A stretch of 64,000 bases of DNA from Terrimonas ferruginea DSM 30193 (GCF_000425585.1 NZ_AUDS01000010.1:1-64000), one strand, 5' to 3'; positions 52,786 through 61,227 are shown, counted from the stretch's first letter. A program made the numbers and translations. The notes: generated from the letters alone by a model not told the origin.

Positions 52786-53976
52786 TCAGACGGCGGAAAA
52801 GATGAGGGATGAACAGTTGCCTCCGAATCCAAAGGAGTTGGACATGATATGTGTTACCGGCAGGCTGCGGTAAGATGCGGATGGGATCAGGCCTGTGGAG
52901 ACAATAGGTTCATTGAAACGAAGAGCCGGATAGCTCTCCTGGTATTGCAATTGCAGAATACTGAAAACGGCTTCCAATGCACCGGCGGCGCCCAGGGTAT
53001 GGCCCGTGTAAGCTTTGGTGGATAAAAAAGGAGGAGGCGTACCGAAAAGCCGGATCATGGCGCGGCTTTCCGTTTCATCGTTGTTTTCCGTGGCCGTTCC
53101 ATGAGCGTTGATGGCATCGATATCACCCGCGGTAAGCTGTGCGGCTTCCAATGCACGTTGCATACACAGGAATGGTCCTTCGCCTTCATCGGAAATGGAA
53201 GAGGGGTGATAAGAGTCATTGCTGTTGCCATAACCGGCGCAGTGCGCATATGTTTTTTTATCGTGGCAATCTTCTTCGCGTTCGAGAACGAGATAGGCAC
53301 CGGCTTCGCCGAGATTAAGTCCTGTACGCCCGGCATCGAAGGGTGTACAGGGATTTGCCGAAAGAATATGCAACGCTTTGAATCCGTTGATGGTGAATTT
53401 GGCCAGGCTATCCGCTCCACCAACGATCACGCGGCGTGCAAACCCATGACGTAATAAACGTGCGCCGTAAAGAATAGCATTGGCAGAGGAAGAGCAGGCG
53501 GTATTGATGGTATTCTGAATACCACCAATGCGCAGGTGTTGTCCGAGAAATAAGGTAACCGATGCGTTATCGTAGGAGCTGAGAAACGGTGATCCCGCGA
53601 GGCCATCGTTGTTGGCATCATGATACAATTCATCGGTGAGGCACATGCCGCCAACCGTGCTGGCATTGATAAGGGCTGTATCGGAGGAGCGAAGTTGCTC
53701 CGGTGTAAGACCTGCATCCGTTATCGCTTCCCGTAAGGCCTGCAGGGCAATCAGGGACGTACGGGTAACGCCCGGGTCATCGATGCCGGATGATTGCTTC
53801 AGTTCATCTGTGGAGCGGGTTATTTCACCGCATGGCAAACTGCCCGCATAACGCGAAGGGAAATTGGACAGGGTACGTATACCACTTTGTCCGGAAATCA
53901 GCGCCTGGCGGTTAGCTGCCACATTATCCCCGATGGCACTGAATGCTCCTATGCCGGTAATGAGGATTCGGCTCAC
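52786..53976 (-). CDS. Beta-ketoacyl-ACP synthase (FabF-like) of the flexirubin cluster
   Basis: A 396-residue condensing enzyme with a full catalytic triad: Cys161 in NTACSSSANA, His292 in INAHGTATENND and His326 in KAYTGHTLGAAG. The C-terminal SNSFGFGGNCSSLIF loop is typical. It would extend the polyene chain on the adjacent acyl carrier protein. It lies 8 bases after the ACP gene. Confidence 0.92.
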   Translation of the reverse strand: MSRILITGIGAFSAIGDNVAANRQALISGQSGIRTLSNFPSRYAGSLPCGEITRSTDELKQSSGIDDPGVTRTSLIALQALREAITDAGLTPEQLRSSDTALINASTVGGMCLTDELYHDANNDGLAGSPFLSSYDNASVTLFLGQHLRIGGIQNTINTACSSSANAILYGARLLRHGFARRVIVGGADSLAKFTINGFKALHILSANPCTPFDAGRTGLNLGEAGAYLVLEREEDCHDKKTYAHCAGYGNSNDSYHPSSISDEGEGPFLCMQRALEAAQLTAGDIDAINAHGTATENNDETESRAMIRLFGTPPPFLSTKAYTGHTLGAAGALEAVFSILQLQYQESYPALRFNEPIVSTGLIPSASYRSLPVTHIMSNSFGFGGNCSSLIFSAV

Positions 53977-53984
53977 GGAATCTC

Positions 53985-54248
53985 TTATTTGGTGCGGTGC
54001 TGCTCGATATAGTCAACCATGGTATCAATATTCACCAGGATCTTGCGTCCTTCTTTAGGATCCTGGATATTGATGCCGTATTCGCGGCTGAGCAGCACGA
54101 TCAGCTCGATTGAATCAATAGAATCAAGTCCCAGTCCTTCTCCGAACAATGGCTCATCGTCCTTTATATCTTCCGGTTTTACATTCGTCAGATTCAGGAA
54201 TTTGATGATCTGCTCTTTTAATTGCTGCTTCAGTTGTTCTTTTTCCAT
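53985..54248 (-). CDS. Acyl carrier protein
   Basis: An 87-residue ACP with the phosphopantetheine Ser43 in GEGLGLDSIDSIELI and a lysine-rich first helix. The start at 54248 (MEKEQLKQQL) gives normal ACP length; the open frame extends upstream into the ABC permease end and is not used. It sits before the ketosynthase and is presumably loaded during flexirubin polyene assembly. Confidence 0.92.
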   Translation of the reverse strand: MEKEQLKQQLKEQIIKFLNLTNVKPEDIKDDEPLFGEGLGLDSIDSIELIVLLSREYGINIQDPKEGRKILVNIDTMVDYIEQHRTK

Positions 54249-54283
54249 TATTTCTGCTTTCTTTTTTTGCGGCAACGCGGTTT

Positions 54284-55573
54284 TTAAACCAGCCGTTTCC
54301 GTTTCAGTCCCCACCAAGCCACAACCTGGAATGCGAGGGTTATAACGAGCAAAGGTATAATATTCATTAAAATATCGCCCAGTTTACCGCCCTCAAGGAA
54401 AAGACCGTAATAGGCCTCCATGCACCAGTGCAGGGGCGACAGTTTCATGATATAGCGAAATCCTTCGGGCATGGCGAACGACGGGACCAATAATCCGCCA
54501 ATGGCTGCCAGCAGCACTATCGACACGGCGCCAAAGCCATTGGCCTGCTCCTGCGTGTTGGCATATACGCCTACACAGATGGCAAAACTGGTGGCACACC
54601 ATCCGCAAAGCAGCGTCACCAATACCAGCGCTGTAATATCACCGGGCAATATGAGTGCCGGTAAACCGATATGTGGAAATAAAAATATACCCAGCCCGAA
54701 AATCACGACGGCCTGCAACAGGGTAATGAGAATGTAAGTGATCTGTTTGGAGACCATGGCTACGCCGAAATGCGTGGGCAGCGTGCGCAGGCGAAGAAAG
54801 CTTCCGCTTCGCTTTTCCCGTACAATGCTACTTCCCAGCGATATGACGATAAAGAACATGGCAAATACCGTCCATGCAGGAATATTGTGTTGCGTGGCAT
54901 TCGGATTGCCGCGGTTGCCATCGCGGGAAACGGCAACGGGAATGATCTCCGTTTGCTGCCCCACGATCTGGCTTTCCACCGAATCGGGAATATTTTCTTC
55001 GTTGATGGCTTTGTAAAGGCTTTTAACGATGTATTTGCTCTGTACTACCTGCAGTACGCTGCCAAGCGCACCTTCGATGCTGCGGCGAAAGGAAAGCTGC
55101 AGTGTAGGATGATAAAGCAGTTGCAAAGGCGCAAGACTATCGCCTTCACCGGAAGCTGTATTGTTTTCTCCGGAAATATCTTTGAGCGCCTTGCGTGCCA
55201 CAGATTGCGCGCGGGCCATTACGTCCCGGCTGTAAGTAGGAGGAATGACCACCGCCACAAGGATCTCTTTTTTATACATCTGGTCGCGGACTTCCTGTTC
55301 GTTTTTGTAAGGGCCGCGTTCGGCGATAGTAAACATGCCCGCGTCTTCGATGGTCTTTACCAGTTCGCGCGATGCCGATGCCGAAGTATCGGCATCGCGG
55401 TTGTCGAGAATGATGGCCACTTTGTTGTTGTTGACCATTTCAAAGGTGCCGTTCTGCACCGAAGTGATCACAATGGTCAATACCACCGGCATCAGGAACA
55501 TCAGCGTCAGTCCCACCTTGTCACGGGTGAGAATACGCAGATCTTTTATGATGGTCGACCAGAGACGGAACAT
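54284..55573 (-). CDS. ABC-2 type transporter permease
   Basis: A 429-residue membrane protein. Helix 1 is about 20-40 (VGLTLMFLMPVVLTIVITSV). A large extracytoplasmic domain follows (about 45-235, KVAIILDNRDADTSASASRE). Five further helices (about 240-425) include SLGSSIVREKRSGSFLRLRT, the ABC-2 signature loop. It belongs to the YhhJ-like exporters. It works with the ATPase encoded 98 bases upstream. Encoded between flexirubin genes, it probably exports or places the pigment or its precursor. Confidence 0.9.
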   Translation of the reverse strand: MFRLWSTIIKDLRILTRDKVGLTLMFLMPVVLTIVITSVQNGTFEMVNNNKVAIILDNRDADTSASASRELVKTIEDAGMFTIAERGPYKNEQEVRDQMYKKEILVAVVIPPTYSRDVMARAQSVARKALKDISGENNTASGEGDSLAPLQLLYHPTLQLSFRRSIEGALGSVLQVVQSKYIVKSLYKAINEENIPDSVESQIVGQQTEIIPVAVSRDGNRGNPNATQHNIPAWTVFAMFFIVISLGSSIVREKRSGSFLRLRTLPTHFGVAMVSKQITYILITLLQAVVIFGLGIFLFPHIGLPALILPGDITALVLVTLLCGWCATSFAICVGVYANTQEQANGFGAVSIVLLAAIGGLLVPSFAMPEGFRYIMKLSPLHWCMEAYYGLFLEGGKLGDILMNIIPLLVITLAFQVVAWWGLKRKRLV

Positions 55574-55575
55574 AG

Positions 55576-55675
55576 TTAATTTGACAATTTGAAAATTTGA
55601 TGATTTGAGAATGAAGATTGAAGACGGCCCCTAAAAGCATTTTCAAATTTTCAAATCATCAAATTATCACATTAT
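55576..55675. repeat. Inverted pair of NNRATTTG 8-bp arrays inside the flexirubin operon
   Basis: Left arm 55576-55613: ttaatttg, acaatttg, aaaatttg, atgatttg, agaatg in exact 8-bp phase. Right arm 55639-55675 on the opposite strand has gataatttg, atgatttg, aaaatttg, aaaatg. The spacer is about 25 bases. It fills the whole gap between ABC ATPase and permease genes, the only wide gap in this gene row. Confidence 0.88.
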
Positions 55676-56412
55676 GACCTGTACGCTCGTCCTGTCAACT
55701 CCAGAAACAAGCCTTCGAGTCCGTCTTGTTTGTGTTGATGAAGCAGGTTGGTGAGCGTATCGTTAATAATTATTTTTCCTTCATCAATCATGGCTACACG
55801 CGTACACAGGTCTTCGGCTTCATGCAACTGATGCGAAGTGTAGATGAGCGTGGTGCCATGCTGATTGAGTTGTTTGAGATAATGAATGATGGCGTGCCGT
55901 GTTTGCACATCCACACCAACGGTTGGTTCGTCGAGAAATAATACGCGCGGCTCATGCATCACGGCAATGGCCAGGTTGACCCGTCTTTTCATGCCGCCGG
56001 AAAATTTTCCTACCGCCTTTGTACGCACTTTTTCGAGCGACAGTACCGACAGCAATTCGTTGGTTTTCTCTTTGATTTCTTTTTTATTCAATCCTGCCCA
56101 GGCACCAAAGAATTGAAGATTTTCTTCCGTGCTGAGTTCGGGATAAAAGGAGAAATCCTGTGGCACTAAACCGAACAGGCTATTGATCTTCCTGTCGCGG
56201 CCGCGCAGTTCATAGCCCAGTAATTTAACCGAGCCGGTTTTATACGGCAGAAGCCCGGTCATGAGGCCCATGAGCGTGGTTTTGCCTGCGCCGTTTGGTC
56301 CAAACAGACCGAACCGTTCGCCCGCTTCGATCGTGAGATCAAGCTGGTCGAGTACGGGCTCCTGCGCCTGGTAGCGAAAGGAGAGTCCGGATATCTGTAT
56401 GGCTGCGTCCAT
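55672..56412 (-). CDS. ABC transporter ATP-binding protein
   Basis: A 246-residue ATPase: Walker A FGPNGAGKTT (about 37-46), Q-loop in LVPQDFSFYPELS, signature KFSGGMKRRVNLA, Walker B RVLFLDEPTVGVD and the H-loop in LIYTSHQLHEAEDL. It energises the adjacent ABC-2 permease. It starts 14 bases after the BtrH-like gene. Confidence 0.95.
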   Translation of the reverse strand: MDAAIQISGLSFRYQAQEPVLDQLDLTIEAGERFGLFGPNGAGKTTLMGLMTGLLPYKTGSVKLLGYELRGRDRKINSLFGLVPQDFSFYPELSTEENLQFFGAWAGLNKKEIKEKTNELLSVLSLEKVRTKAVGKFSGGMKRRVNLAIAVMHEPRVLFLDEPTVGVDVQTRHAIIHYLKQLNQHGTTLIYTSHQLHEAEDLCTRVAMIDEGKIIINDTLTNLLHQHKQDGLEGLFLELTGRAYRS

Positions 56413-56426
56413 CTATTCGGCCCGGT

Positions 56427-57446
56427 CTATTTCAGCAGGGGAACTGTTTTTTTGAGACGTGTGAAAGCTTCTTTTTCGAGACCGGCAATTTCGATCAGCA
56501 TGTCGCCCATTACATCGTAATCGGCCTGACTGCTGAGGCGTCCTTTATAGATGCCTGCTGCCTGCACGGCTGCATCGCGCCAGCGGTCACCGGCTTTGGT
56601 GAAAAGACCTGCTATCTCGGGTAATTCATCTACCGGATGATAAGCATGTGATTGCTGAAGAAATGCACCATAGATAAAACGGAATCCACCGCCGCCGGTA
56701 CCAATTTCTTCCTGCATCCGCACCAGTTGCGCGAGGTAGCTTCTCGACTTTTCATCGCCGAGTTTGGATTTCCAGGTTTTGATTTTTTTACCGGTGTAAC
56801 GGATACCGCTCACACCCGCAAAGAAACCCGGAATGTGCAGCATGTCGCGGATGTTGCGCTTGATACCGGATACAATGGCTTTTTTGATTTGTTCATCACT
56901 CACGGAACCGAACGCACCGGGATAATAGATCTGACCGCGCGGGGCTAATGGTCCTTTGGCAAAACGCACACGCTCAAGTTCATAACTGGTCAGTGTATGA
57001 AGGCTGTCCATTACCGGGTCGCTGATCTGGTAGGTATCGCCTTCCTTGCCGATGATGATGAGGTTGTGCGCGTTGAAATGAAAACGGTATTCTTTGGGGA
57101 AATAAGTAAGATAATATACGCCTACCTGGCACGCGGCGGGATGGCCGGCAGCCAGTCTCTCGTCGAGCGCACGGGCCGCACTTTCGCGCGAAGCGAATTT
57201 TTTTCTCACGACCGGAATGTCGAGCGACTGACAGGTACGCTTGAAAATGTTACCCGGCATGGTGCGGAAAGAGATCAACGGTGCGTTGTTCACTTTTACG
57301 ATACCGAGATAAATATAGAAAAGCCCCGAACCGATACCAAAAGCCAGCGGCTCTGTGATTTGATTCATACCGTAATGCCGGAGCAGGCCAACGGTAACGC
57401 CATTTTCGCAATGGGCTGTCTGCGTGTGTTTGAAATCTAGTGTCAT
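56427..57446 (-). CDS. BtrH N-terminal-domain protein
   Basis: A 339-residue soluble protein. The N-terminal half has the BtrH-like block AHCENGVTVGLLRHYGMNQI and EPLAFGIGSGLFYIYL, a papain-like Cys in HCENG, and HAHN-type His region FHFNAHNLIIIGKEGDTYQI with a following Asp (SDPVMDSL). BtrH is an acyltransferase that moves an acyl group from an ACP to an aminoglycoside; here the likely parallel is acyl transfer from ACP in flexirubin synthesis, which is inference. The C-terminal half (about 180-335) is helical and unassigned. Confidence 0.8.
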   Translation of the reverse strand: MTLDFKHTQTAHCENGVTVGLLRHYGMNQITEPLAFGIGSGLFYIYLGIVKVNNAPLISFRTMPGNIFKRTCQSLDIPVVRKKFASRESAARALDERLAAGHPAACQVGVYYLTYFPKEYRFHFNAHNLIIIGKEGDTYQISDPVMDSLHTLTSYELERVRFAKGPLAPRGQIYYPGAFGSVSDEQIKKAIVSGIKRNIRDMLHIPGFFAGVSGIRYTGKKIKTWKSKLGDEKSRSYLAQLVRMQEEIGTGGGGFRFIYGAFLQQSHAYHPVDELPEIAGLFTKAGDRWRDAAVQAAGIYKGRLSSQADYDVMGDMLIEIAGLEKEAFTRLKKTVPLLK

Positions 57447-57470
57447 GAAGGTTTAGTGGTTGCGCCTTTC

Positions 57471-57869
57471 TTAAGCGAAAGGTTGCTTTAGTTGATTGAC
57501 GGATACTTCAAACAGCTCCGCATATTTCTGCAGTTTGCGGTCGGACAGATTTTTAAATACACCGGGTTTGAGATGACGTTTTACCTGCCATTTCCAGAAG
57601 CCGGTATAGGAAGCCACGATCGTAAGATCCATTAATTTTGTTTCCATGAAAAAAAGCAGCGGACTGGCTTCGCCGTCTTCCACTTTCTTACGTGCATCGG
57701 CCACTCTTTTTTCGATGTCCTGCCAGGCCACGTCGAGTGCTTCGGCTTTTACGCTCCATCCGGTGCTGAGGCCGGTGGTGTAATTGCCCGATTCGTCCAC
57801 GGCGTAGGTTACCTCCTTCGTCACATTGTTCAATGCGCTCGGGTCCTGTGGGATATCTTGTTTTTTCAT
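57471..57869 (-). CDS. Small conserved protein of flexirubin clusters (132 aa)
   Basis: A soluble protein with an N-terminal extended part (TYAVDESGNYTTGLSTGWSV), a helix rich in charged residues (QDIEKRVADARKKVEDGEAS) and a C-terminal helical part (TGFWKWQVKRHLKPGVFKNL, KLQKYAELFEVSVNQLKQPF) that could be helix-turn-helix-like. I know no function. Tight packing between darB and the BtrH-like gene argues for a role in the same pathway. Confidence 0.7.
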   Translation of the reverse strand: MKKQDIPQDPSALNNVTKEVTYAVDESGNYTTGLSTGWSVKAEALDVAWQDIEKRVADARKKVEDGEASPLLFFMETKLMDLTIVASYTGFWKWQVKRHLKPGVFKNLSDRKLQKYAELFEVSVNQLKQPFA

Positions 57870-57894
57870 AAAGAAAAAATTTAAAGGGCGCTTA

Positions 57895-59040
57895 TCAGCA
57901 AACGGTAAGACCGCCGTACATGTAAGAGAAACGTGAGCTTTCCGGTACCAGCAGCAGGATACGGTCTCCTTTCTTCAGCTTGCCGCTCTGGAACAGTTCG
58001 TCTACCATAAGGTAAATGGAGGCGGCGCCTACATTGCCTACGTTCGGCAGGTTCACAAACCAGTTTTCGTAAGGAATAGGAATGCCTTGCTTTTCCATTT
58101 CATCGAAGATCTTGGTGCGGAAGAAATTGCTGGACATGTGTGGCAGGAAGTAGTTAACATCTTTTACGTCCCAGCCTCTTTTTTCCAGTGTCTCACGCAT
58201 TTTGGTGATACCGAGTGGTACTACGTGTTCACCCAGCAGCTTCACATCCTGTTTGATGCTCATGATGGATTTGCCGATGAGGTCTTCGTTGGTAAAATCT
58301 TTATAGCTGATCAGGTTGCCATCCGCATCTTTATCGCTGCCCATGTACATGCAGGCTTCCATTTGCTGTGCATAGGAAAAGCCGTCGAGCCAGTCGATGC
58401 GGAGGTTCAGCCCGGTTTCGTTCTTTTTATCGCTGAGGAGGAAGGCGCCGGCGCCGTCGGAGAGCATCCAGCGGAGGAATTCTTTTTCAAAACCGATATA
58501 GGGATTTTCGGCGAGTGCTTCCAGTTTGGAGGCTTCCTCGTCGAACATCTCGGAGCGCATGGTGCGGGAGAGACGTTCTGATCCGGTGGCAACAGCGGTA
58601 TGTGCTTCGCCGGTGCGAACAGACATATAGGCATATTTCAGCGCGTGCATACCTGCGCAGCAAACACCCGAAGGCGATACCACTTCGATGATGCCGGCCT
58701 CGGGCAGAGAGCCATGTACCTGCACACCGTGCGAGGGCATCAGCTGATCCGGGGAAGAAGTGCCGCAGGAGATCAGGTCAAGTTGCCTGATATCTTCCGG
58801 TTTATCGAACAATCCACGGATGGACTGAGCGACCATTTCAGCATTTGTATGCGTAGACTTTCCGCTGCGGTCGATGGCATAATAACGTTTGGTAATACCA
58901 TTATTGCGCAGCACCAGTCTTTTTGATTTCGACGGTTTGTTGTTGATATAGCCCAGGTATTCCTCAATATCATCATTTGACACGGGTTCATTAGGAAGGA
59001 AATGAGACGTACGGGTAATGAAAACTTCGTTCAGCGACAT
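57895..59040 (-). CDS. darB: Beta-ketoacyl-ACP synthase III-type enzyme, DarB-like
   Basis: A 381-residue KAS III-fold enzyme. The active-site segment is VVSPSGVCCAGMHALKYA (Cys127/Cys128). The His is in FLPHMSSNFF and the Asn in LPNVGNVGAASIY. DarB couples a beta-keto thioester with an enoyl thioester to give the cyclohexanedione precursor of dialkylresorcinols. Assignment rests on the adjacent darA homologue, 4 bases upstream on the same strand, plus KAS III features. Confidence 0.85.
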   Translation of the reverse strand: MSLNEVFITRTSHFLPNEPVSNDDIEEYLGYINNKPSKSKRLVLRNNGITKRYYAIDRSGKSTHTNAEMVAQSIRGLFDKPEDIRQLDLISCGTSSPDQLMPSHGVQVHGSLPEAGIIEVVSPSGVCCAGMHALKYAYMSVRTGEAHTAVATGSERLSRTMRSEMFDEEASKLEALAENPYIGFEKEFLRWMLSDGAGAFLLSDKKNETGLNLRIDWLDGFSYAQQMEACMYMGSDKDADGNLISYKDFTNEDLIGKSIMSIKQDVKLLGEHVVPLGITKMRETLEKRGWDVKDVNYFLPHMSSNFFRTKIFDEMEKQGIPIPYENWFVNLPNVGNVGAASIYLMVDELFQSGKLKKGDRILLLVPESSRFSYMYGGLTVC

Positions 59041-59044
59041 GATC

Positions 59045-59950
59045 TTAATTTAAGGCGACTCCAGAATAATATTGTTTTTGTTCTTTGATACGGTTCAGTT
59101 TAAACCACCGGAAAAACAGTGTATCGATCAACAGCATCAGCGGTCCCATGATCAGCAGGGCGAACAGGAGATAATATTTAAAACCGGTAACCCAGGGACC
59201 TTTATTGGTTTTTTTGTTGATCAGGTTGGCCCAGATCGGGAAGAAACGGGCGCCCTTTCCTTCGAAAAACATCAGGTGATACTTGATCTGTATTGCTTTT
59301 TGTTCCACAAGGCGGGGCTGAAGACTTTCCCAATTATTACCAGCCAGATGCGCACTTACCGTTTCGCCAAATATAGCTGAATTGGCAATATCTTCATCGG
59401 TGACGCCGGGCTTGGGAAAGATGCCCCATTTTTTATCGCGGCGGCCGGAAAACATCCAGTGAATAATGGTAACCAGGCTCACATAATTGTTGTGTTTGTC
59501 TACGAGCGCGATATTTCCCACCAGGCGGGCGCCGGCTTTGGAAAGCAGGCCTTTTATTTTTTCCTGTGCATTGATCCACATATTGCGGCAGCCGCTGATA
59601 GTCACCACGGGCGTATTGCGTGCCACCGCCAGGAATGCGGGATGTTGTAAAAAGGAATTAGCGGGAATGCTCGGGGACAGGAACCACGGCTGGTAACCGA
59701 TAATGATCAGGTCGTAGTTGCTTTCGCGAAGCGTGAACGGCTCCAGTTCTGCGGGCTTCAGCAGCACACAATCCGGCATGGCACCGAAAAAAGCAGGAGA
59801 AGTCCAGGGAAAAGGGAACTTTTTAGCGGGTTGTATCACCAGTTTTTCGACGGAAGCGCCTGCTTTTTCAAGTGGCGCCGTAAACCTGTCGATGATCTGA
59901 CCCAGTTGCCCGGTCTGTGAGAAGTAAACCGCTAAAACTTTCTTATTCAT
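59045..59950 (-). CDS. darA: Dialkylresorcinol condensing enzyme DarA-like protein
   Basis: A 301-residue protein. The N-terminal flavodoxin-like segment is LAVYFSQTGQLGQIIDRFTA, followed by YDLIIIGYQPWFLSPSIPAN, VVTISGCRNMWINAQEKIKG and GIFPKPGVTDEDIANSAIFG, all typical of Bacteroidota DarA. Two hydrophobic segments near the C-terminus (YYLLFALLIMGPLMLLIDTL) suggest membrane attachment. DarA is thought to aromatise the cyclohexanedione made by DarB. The flavodoxin-like fold fits an oxidising step. It lies 12 bases after the preceding gene. Confidence 0.87.
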   Translation of the reverse strand: MNKKVLAVYFSQTGQLGQIIDRFTAPLEKAGASVEKLVIQPAKKFPFPWTSPAFFGAMPDCVLLKPAELEPFTLRESNYDLIIIGYQPWFLSPSIPANSFLQHPAFLAVARNTPVVTISGCRNMWINAQEKIKGLLSKAGARLVGNIALVDKHNNYVSLVTIIHWMFSGRRDKKWGIFPKPGVTDEDIANSAIFGETVSAHLAGNNWESLQPRLVEQKAIQIKYHLMFFEGKGARFFPIWANLINKKTNKGPWVTGFKYYLLFALLIMGPLMLLIDTLFFRWFKLNRIKEQKQYYSGVALN

Positions 59951-59962
59951 GTTTAATTATAG

Positions 59963-60445
59963 TTACAGGTCTTCCGGGCGAAGCACCTTGGAATTCCTGG
60001 CGTACGAGGCCACGGCGGACTGTACGGCAGGAGGTAATTTTTTATGATGCTTGCGTATAAATTCTTTGTCTTCGTCAATATCCCCGCTATAGTTCACGAT
60101 GCCGGGCGCATTTTCCTGGATCATGAGACGCAGAAAGCGGTACTCGGCGTTGTTTCCGTCTTTGGAAATAGCTTCTTCCAGTTTGGATTTGCCTTCTTTA
60201 AAAAGCTTTAATTTTCTGCCGGCGCCACCTACCACACCAGCCTTGCGCATCAGTAAAGCCCCTTCCAGCGCAGTTTTTTCAGCCGACGAACTTTTGCGGA
60301 CCACCTCCAGTTGCTTATCGATGATACCGGCATCCTTAGCAGCCATGGCTGCATAAAATGGTTGCCTATCTTGCGCATAACCACTCAGTTGAGCAAAAAA
60401 TGCCACAAAAAATACAAAGAGACTGATTGCGTATTTCTTTTTCAT
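59963..60445 (-). CDS. Secreted helical protein at the head of the dar operon (160 aa)
   Basis: A signal peptide (MKKKYAISLFVFFVAFFAQL ... GYAQ) is followed by a helical, lysine-rich domain with MAAKDAGIIDKQLEVVRKSS and EEAISKDGNNAEYRFLRLMI, which looks TPR-like. ATG 60445 is chosen over an open frame from 60547. The function is unknown; its place directly before darA suggests a periplasmic role in pigment assembly or export. Confidence 0.78.
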   Translation of the reverse strand: MKKKYAISLFVFFVAFFAQLSGYAQDRQPFYAAMAAKDAGIIDKQLEVVRKSSSAEKTALEGALLMRKAGVVGGAGRKLKLFKEGKSKLEEAISKDGNNAEYRFLRLMIQENAPGIVNYSGDIDEDKEFIRKHHKKLPPAVQSAVASYARNSKVLRPEDL

Positions 60446-60595
60446 AAAAAAGCGTTCAAAGATAAAGAATTTAAGTTTGGGACCGTGGAGGTTTTCAGTA
60501 GAAGAAAACCATTGTTCAAACGTTGCAAACGGCTTGCCAGCAGTCATGGAACACTTTTTGCGATATTAGCTAATGGGCTAAAAATAAGAATGTTG

Positions 60596-60603
60596 TATTT
60601 TTG
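60596..60603 (+). promoter_or_regulatory. -7 box for the outer-membrane barrel gene
   Basis: TATTTTTG, matching TAnnTTTG; predicted start near 60610 and a leader of about 25 bases to ATG 60635. Confidence 0.5.
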
Positions 60604-60634
60604 CCCCGATTTCTCAAATCAAAAAAAGCTAGAA

Positions 60635-61159
60635 ATGAAAAAAACTATTTTGTTAGTAGCGCTAACTGCAATGTTTGGTCTGGCGGCCAATGCCCAGAGT
60701 ACCTACAAGAGCGCCATCGGTGGCCGTTTTGGTACCACTTATTATGACGTAGGCTCTGTTTCCTATAAGTTTTTTGTGACCCAGCCAGGTGCTATTGAAC
60801 TGAATTTCGGCGCAGGATCCCGTGGTTATTCTTATGTGTCGGACGATTTCCGCACGTTCTACCTGCATTTTTCAGGTGCTTACCAACACCACTTCAACAT
60901 TCCCGTTGACGGTCTGCGTTGGTTCGTAGGTGGTGGTGCCGTGGTTTACAACGGTTTTGCCAACGATCGTTATAAAGAATACCGTGGTGTAGGCGTAGGT
61001 CTGTTCCCCACAGGTGGTATCGACTACAAATTCAGCAAGATTCCGCTGAACCTGACTGCCGATGTACGTCCGACCTTTCTCGTAACGGCTCCTGATTATT
61101 ACAATTCTTTCGAAGCCAACGTAGGTATCGCTGTTCGTTATACCATTGGTCAGCGTTAA
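60635..61159 (+). CDS. Small outer-membrane beta-barrel protein
   Basis: A 174-residue protein. Signal peptide MKKTILLVALTAMFGLAANA. Alternating strands follow (YKSAIGGRFGTTYYDVGSVS, IELNFGAGSRGYSY, FYLHFSGAYQHHF, WFVGGGAVVYNGF, FPTGGIDYKFSKIPLNLTAD), ending VGIAVRYTIGQR as in 8-stranded barrels. The longer open frame from 60311 runs antisense to the preceding gene and is not used. It is divergent from the dar genes and followed by a terminator, so its link to flexirubin is only positional. Confidence 0.85.
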   Translation: MKKTILLVALTAMFGLAANAQSTYKSAIGGRFGTTYYDVGSVSYKFFVTQPGAIELNFGAGSRGYSYVSDDFRTFYLHFSGAYQHHFNIPVDGLRWFVGGGAVVYNGFANDRYKEYRGVGVGLFPTGGIDYKFSKIPLNLTADVRPTFLVTAPDYYNSFEANVGIAVRYTIGQR

Positions 61160-61193
61160 TCCACGGATTAGCTATAAAATTGTTACCTCTCTG

Positions 61194-61226
61194 TTGCCCC
61201 GGCCCCAAAGCCGGGGCAATTCTTTC
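61194..61226 (+). terminator. Intrinsic terminator after the barrel gene
   Basis: Stem ttgccccgg / ccggggcaa (61194-61202 with 61211-61219), then ttcttt. Confidence 0.75.
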
Positions 61227-61227
61227 A

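Noticed and set aside
54770-55579. Plus-strand ORF of 269 codons opposite the ABC permease
   Set aside because: Antisense to a clear ABC-2 permease; the product is rich in His/Arg/Phe without domain features.
54284-57446. Possible aminoglycoside (butirosin-like) resistance or synthesis cluster suggested by BtrH
   Set aside because: No aminocyclitol genes are present; the surrounding darA, darB, ACP and KS genes point to flexirubin.
60311-60634. N-terminal extension of the outer-membrane barrel protein by 108 residues
   Set aside because: It is antisense to the secreted 160-aa protein gene and would bury the signal peptide.
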